Below, piece by piece: positions 60,379-64,000 of a stretch of 64,000 nt of DNA. The stretch comes from Acetonema longum DSM 6540. Lineage in GTDB: Bacteria; Bacillota; Negativicutes; Sporomusales; Acetonemataceae. The translations under genes were made by a program, and so were the position numbers. The number at the start of each line of letters is the position of its first letter. Within the stretch, counting starts at the first letter, position 1. The stretch spans positions 1 through 64,000 of the forward strand of contig NZ_AFGF01000015.1 of NCBI RefSeq assembly GCF_000219125.1. Reading direction: 5' to 3'. Below the pieces are notes generated by a model. That model worked only from the letters and a program-made list of their open reading frames with translations, ran no database searches and was not told the DNA's origin.

Positions 60379-62067
60379 TTAAAATTTGAAGGAAACGACA
60401 ACATTCTGCAGATTTTCCGCCATATTGGAAAGTGCGGTAGAAGAAGAAGCGATTTCCTCCATAGTGGCGCTCTGCTCCTCGGCTGCGGCGGAAATAGTCT
60501 GAGTATTACCGGCCGTTTGGGTGGCAATTTTCTTTACATTATCCACAGAATGAGCGACCTCGCTGCTTGCGGCGGACAATTCTTCAGTGGCTGCATTGAT
60601 TTCCTGAATCTGGCTGTTCAGGGCGGCAATTCCAGTAACAATATCGCGGAACCTTTCACCGGTATCCGTGATGACCTCGGTTCCCCGATGGACTTCAGCA
60701 GTTCCTGTCTGCATAGCCTGGACGGCCGTCTGGGTATCAGCTTGGATAACTTTTACGATTTCCGCGATTTCCCCCGCTGCCAGCTGTGATTGTTCCGCCA
60801 GTTTACGGACTTCATCTGCCACCACGGCAAAGCCTCGGCCCTGTTCACCGGCCCTGGCCGCTTCAATGGCGGCGTTTAAGGCCAGCAAATTGGTCTGTCC
60901 GGCTATCTGGGTGATGGCGGTTACGATTTCCCCAATCCGGTAGGAGTTCTCGCCTAATTTTTCAACAACGCCAGCGGCATGAGTCACAGACTCAGTAATA
61001 TTACCCATTTGCCGTGTAGCTTCCGCAACGGCTTCATTCCCCACCTGGGCAGCGGTCGAGGCTTCCATGGATTTTGTTAAAACCTCGCTGGAATTCTGAG
61101 CAATATGGGAAATGGCCTGGGTCATGTCATTGACAATCATCTCAGTTTCCCCGACAACCTGGGTCTGGCCTGCCGCTCCAGTGGCGACAGACTCGATGGT
61201 TTGCGCCACCTGGGTTGCTGCTTTAGCCGTTTGTTCCGCACTGGCCGTCAGCTCTTCACTGGAGGCGGCAACTTGTTCAGCTGCTTTGGCTACTTTTTGC
61301 AGGACGTCCCGCAGATTCATGCTCATTTTGGTAAACGCTTCGATTAAGTCGGCGATCTCGTCATTTCCGTTGTATGCTACATTGACTCTGACCAGGTTTC
61401 CAGCTGCGATTTGACCGGCAGCGCCGGCTAAGCCTTGCAGCGGGCGGGATAACCGCCGGGAAAACCAAAGGGCAACCCCGAGCGAAAGAATGATGATCAC
61501 CAGGCTTGCAACCACCAGCAATGTTTCCACCTGCTGAACCATGGCTTCATTTTCATCGGTCCGCAAAACCATCCGTTCGCTTAAAAAGGTAGTAAAACTA
61601 TTCATTTCGGCTTCAGCCTCATCGGCTATCGCCGCCCCCTCGGCAAGCCCCTGAATTGCAGCTGCCTGTCCCTGGGTGCGGTTGGTCAAAATCACCCTGT
61701 CCGATACGACATGATAATTACCCAAAATCTTCTTCAAACTGGAGACTTGCTGTTTGCCTTCCGGAGTAAGCAATTTGGTCTCCAGGCTGGTCAGCGTTTT
61801 GTCCATTTTGATTCGGGACTGATCATATTGCGATATATACCGCTCATTCCCGGTCAAGAGATACGCCCGCACCAGCGAACTCTGATTGCGCAGTTCTCCG
61901 TACGCCTCTTTGACCTCTACTACCAGCGGCGCGCTTCTTTCGATTACATTCATGTAGCCGGCCTCGATACTACTTAATTGATAGTAGCTGTAGCCCAAAA
62001 GACCGGTGAAGACCAAAATAATGAGGACGATTGCTGTCAGGATTTGTTTGCCAATATTAATGCGCAT
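60379..62067 (-). CDS. Methyl-accepting chemotaxis protein 1
   Basis: 562 residues. N-terminal membrane segment (about 10-30), four-helix-bundle sensor domain (35-185), second membrane segment ([19 protein letters not shown]), HAMP, then the signalling domain with the hairpin tip [20 protein letters not shown] and [22 protein letters not shown] 62067 follows AAAGGGAG. Ligand unknown. It is close to MCP 2 in the signalling half. Confidence 0.95.
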   Translation of the reverse strand: MRINIGKQILTAIVLIILVFTGLLGYSYYQLSSIEAGYMNVIERSAPLVVEVKEAYGELRNQSSLVRAYLLTGNERYISQYDQSRIKMDKTLTSLETKLLTPEGKQQVSSLKKILGNYHVVSDRVILTNRTQGQAAAIQGLAEGAAIADEAEAEMNSFTTFLSERMVLRTDENEAMVQQVETLLVVASLVIIILSLGVALWFSRRLSRPLQGLAGAAGQIAAGNLVRVNVAYNGNDEIADLIEAFTKMSMNLRDVLQKVAKAAEQVAASSEELTASAEQTAKAATQVAQTIESVATGAAGQTQVVGETEMIVNDMTQAISHIAQNSSEVLTKSMEASTAAQVGNEAVAEATRQMGNITESVTHAAGVVEKLGENSYRIGEIVTAITQIAGQTNLLALNAAIEAARAGEQGRGFAVVADEVRKLAEQSQLAAGEIAEIVKVIQADTQTAVQAMQTGTAEVHRGTEVITDTGERFRDIVTGIAALNSQIQEINAATEELSAASSEVAHSVDNVKKIATQTAGNTQTISAAAEEQSATMEEIASSSTALSNMAENLQNVVVSFKF

Positions 62068-62228
62068 AAGCACTCCCTTTCGCTGCTGGTTCTCCCTTTG
62101 ACGCCGAAAATGACAGGTACATAGCCGAAAAAATAGAAACACCTAACCGATTTGCAAAAACAAACCAACTAGATGTCCACCTACTTTCATCCAGCTTTGA
62201 TGAGAAACCAGACCATAAGCAACGTAGT

Positions 62229-62324
62229 CAGACGTTTTCAGATAGTACCTATCATATCTGTCTGCAGCTATTATTTGCCTTTATATCTTTATTTATATTA
62301 CCAGTCATCCGACTATTGTGTCAA
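62229..62324 (-). promoter_or_regulatory. MCP 1 promoter and structured leader
   Basis: On the minus strand, TTGACA (62319-62324), 18 bases, TAATAT (62295-62300). The leader of about 220 bases starts with a nested stem: CAGAC/GTCTG outside, AGATA/TATCT inside, spanning 62229-62264. No terminator or known riboswitch motif could be confirmed. Confidence 0.45.
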
Positions 62325-62438
62325 GGCAGTCCAAGGCGCATATACGTTCAAAAATCCCCTATACAACGGTCAAAACAGCCCGGTAAATCCCATTTATTTT
62401 CCGCGATATTTTTTCTGCCTGCAATTAAGAAATTAAAT

Positions 62439-62786
62439 TTATCGGTTCGGTGTTTTGCGCCCATACTTGACAACCTGTATGTCATCGATGGTGACCATAC
62501 CCTCTTCCACAATCTCATCCAGATACGGCAGCAATTTAGCGATATACTCCTCACTGTCGATAATTTCCACCAATATCGGTAGATCCGCAGAGAGATCCAG
62601 CAGGGACGCTGCATGAATACGGCTGTTGGCGCCATAACCCATAAGGCCCCGAAATACGGTAGCCCCGGCCAGATCAAGTTCCCTGGCCTTTTCCACAATG
62701 ACCTGATACAGTGCCCGCCGTTTCCAGTGGTCGCTTTCTCCGATATAAATCCGCAAACGTTTGGCTTGGCTGGCGATTTTAGGCAT
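62439..62786 (-). CDS. DUF190 family protein
   Basis: 115 residues, a PII-like fold family: KRLRIYIGESDHWKRRALYQ, GLAGATVFRGLMGYG-type strand and LPILVEIIDSEEYI. DUF190 genes are usually beside fluoride channel genes (crcB) or in other regulatory settings; none is next to this one. Role unknown. Confidence 0.88.
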   Translation of the reverse strand: MPKIASQAKRLRIYIGESDHWKRRALYQVIVEKARELDLAGATVFRGLMGYGANSRIHAASLLDLSADLPILVEIIDSEEYIAKLLPYLDEIVEEGMVTIDDIQVVKYGRKTPNR

Positions 62787-62912
62787 AGTGTGTTCCTCCT
62801 TTGACGCTTGACATCATACGTCTCTCAATTCAACTTCCGTATCACTGTATATATAAATTATAGCAGGAAAATCCTTGAAAAGGAACTTTTTTGCCGCTTG
62901 GCAAAAAAGAAA

Positions 62913-62935
62913 ACGCCCCAGTATGCCTGAGGCGT
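62913..62935 (-). terminator. Terminator of MCP 2
   Basis: ACGCCCCAG pairs with CTGAGGCGT (one G-U), with TTTTCTTTTTT on the minus side. A second small hairpin (TTTTTTGCC/GGCAAAAAA) follows at 62888-62909. Confidence 0.8.
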
Positions 62936-62949
62936 CATGTCAAAAGCAG

Positions 62950-64000
62950 TTAAAACCGGAAAGTGGCGACCATGTTCTGCATATTTTCAGCCATACGGGC
63001 AAGCGCGGTGCAGGCAGAAGCGATTTCCTGCATGGTGGCGGTCTGCTCCTCGGCTGCGGCGGAAATTGTCTGGGTGCTCGCGGCCGTTTCTACGGCGATT
63101 TGTTTTACATTGCCAACAGAATGGCCTACCTCACCGCTTGAGGCGGATAATTCCTCGGCGACCGTGCTGATTTCCTGGATTTCTCCGTTCAGGGCATCGA
63201 TTACTGTGACAATGCTGCGGAACCTTTCGCCGGTGTCCGTAATTACCGTAATACCCCGGTTCACCTCGTCAGTGCCCGACTGCATGGCTTGAACTGCTGT
63301 TTGCGTGTCGGTTTGAATCAGTTGGATAATTTCTGAGATTTCTTTCGCCGCCAGTTGCGACTGGCCTGCCAGTTTACGGACCTCTTCGGCTACCACTGCG
63401 AAGCCCCGGCCATGTTCGCCAGCCCGGGCGGCCTCGATGGCGGCGTTTAAGGCCAGAAGATTGGTCTGCCCGGCTATTTGCTGAATAGCCGATACAATTG
63501 TGCCAATACGGTTGGAGTTGGCGCCTAATTGTTCTACGACGACAGCGGCATGGGACACTGAATTTTGGATCTGGCTCATTTGGTTCGTAGCCTCATTCAC
63601 CGCCTCATTGCCCACCCGGGCTGCGGCTGAAGCCTCATGGGATTTAGTCAGCACCTGTTCAGAATTCCGGGCAATATGGGAAATCGCCTGGGTCATATCA
63701 TTTACAATTGTTTCAGTTTGATTGACAACCCGAGTCTGCCCTGTCGCCCCGCTGGCGACGGATTCGATAGTTTGCGCCACCTGAGTGGATGCCTTAGCCG
63801 TCTGATCGGCGCTGGCAGTCAGTTGCTCCGAGGATGCCGCCAGCTGTTCGGCAGCTTTGGTTACCCCCTTCAGGATATTACGCAAATTGAGACTCATCTT
63901 GGTAAACGCCAGAATTAAGACAGTAATTTCATCCTGGCCCTTGTATTTGATGTTGACCGGTACCAGGTTGCCTGCGGCAATCTCACCGGCAACAGCGGCT
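62950..64000 (-). CDS. Methyl-accepting chemotaxis protein 2 (5' part outside window)
   Basis: Over 350 residues are visible; the frame stays open through base 64000, so the N-terminus lies beyond the window. The visible part starts in HAMP ([20 protein letters not shown]) and holds the complete signalling domain with [20 protein letters not shown] and [18 protein letters not shown]. It is highly similar to MCP 1 in this half, so one may be a duplicate of the other. The Met at 63897 is internal, not a start. Confidence 0.93.
   Translation of the reverse strand, partial: AAVAGEIAAGNLVPVNIKYKGQDEITVLILAFTKMSLNLRNILKGVTKAAEQLAASSEQLTASADQTAKASTQVAQTIESVASGATGQTRVVNQTETIVNDMTQAISHIARNSEQVLTKSHEASAAARVGNEAVNEATNQMSQIQNSVSHAAVVVEQLGANSNRIGTIVSAIQQIAGQTNLLALNAAIEAARAGEHGRGFAVVAEEVRKLAGQSQLAAKEISEIIQLIQTDTQTAVQAMQSGTDEVNRGITVITDTGERFRSIVTVIDALNGEIQEISTVAEELSASSGEVGHSVGNVKQIAVETAASTQTISAAAEEQTATMQEIASACTALARMAENMQNMVATFRF

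Noticed and set aside
62068-62324. c-di-GMP (GEMM) riboswitch before MCP 1
   Set aside because: The conserved GEMM core and tetraloop receptor could not be found; only generic stems are visible.
60379-64000. MCP 1 and MCP 2 as one recombined or tandem-repeat element
   Set aside because: Similarity is limited to the conserved signalling domain; a DUF190 gene and separate terminators lie between them.

Overview
The window is chromosomal DNA from an anaerobic bacterium, most likely a diderm Firmicute of the Negativicutes (Sporomusaceae-like). This is an inference. It rests on the block rpsF-ssb-rpsR / MazG-like / DUF2232 / gdpP / rplI / lonC / dnaB, the LonC protease, many Fe-S proteins, a rubrerythrin, a CO-dehydrogenase-like cluster, AAGGAGG ribosome-binding sites and sigma-A promoters. 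No rRNA, tRNA, CRISPR array, intact transposase or integrase was seen.

Layout. 0.2-2.9 kb: a small regulon (SnoaL-like, SDR, Dabb and a WYL regulator) with three matching 16-bp operators. 3.3-9.2 kb: an XRE regulator, then the arginine deiminase operon arcA-arcB-arcD-arcC, ending in a stand-alone ArgR C-terminal domain. 9.4-11.2 kb: a LysR regulator followed by a paralogue with no DNA-binding domain. 11.2-12.7 kb: a Mef-like efflux gene behind a complete leader-peptide/terminator attenuator. 12.8-15.6 kb: oleate hydratase and an orphan metQ. 15.6-20.3 kb: a five-gene operon around a shortened CO-dehydrogenase ('mini-CODH'). 20.4-28.8 kb: mpg, then a GntR-controlled dicarboxylate/hydroxyacid catabolic cluster bounded by two copies of the dnaB 3' end. 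28.8-37.6 kb: the replication and ribosomal-protein block, sprinkled with an unnamed intergenic repeat. 37.6-46.5 kb: nitroreductase, GNAT, HD protein, murI, MBL protein, ychF, polyferredoxin, two RlaP-type nucleotidyltransferases and a DUF3793 gene with a Fur-like box. 46.8-58.4 kb: an 11.6-kb operon of SWIM, HEAT-like, MoxR AAA+, DUF5682, VWA and a 35-repeat ankyrin protein. 58.7-64 kb: rubrerythrin, a membrane protein, two chemotaxis receptors and a DUF190 protein.

The two best candidates for an undescribed system are the mini-CODH operon and the SWIM-MoxR-DUF5682-VWA-ankyrin operon. The mini-CODH keeps every recognisable metal ligand but lacks the His-rich proton-relay segment and about 85 residues of the helical domain. 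In the second operon, DUF5682 and VWA each carry one apparent frameshift. Several other loci show regulatory architecture readable from sequence alone: WYL operators, GntR palindromes, an efflux attenuator, a leader upstream of arcA, a terminator in the metQ leader, and a 28-bp palindrome at the rubrerythrin start site.
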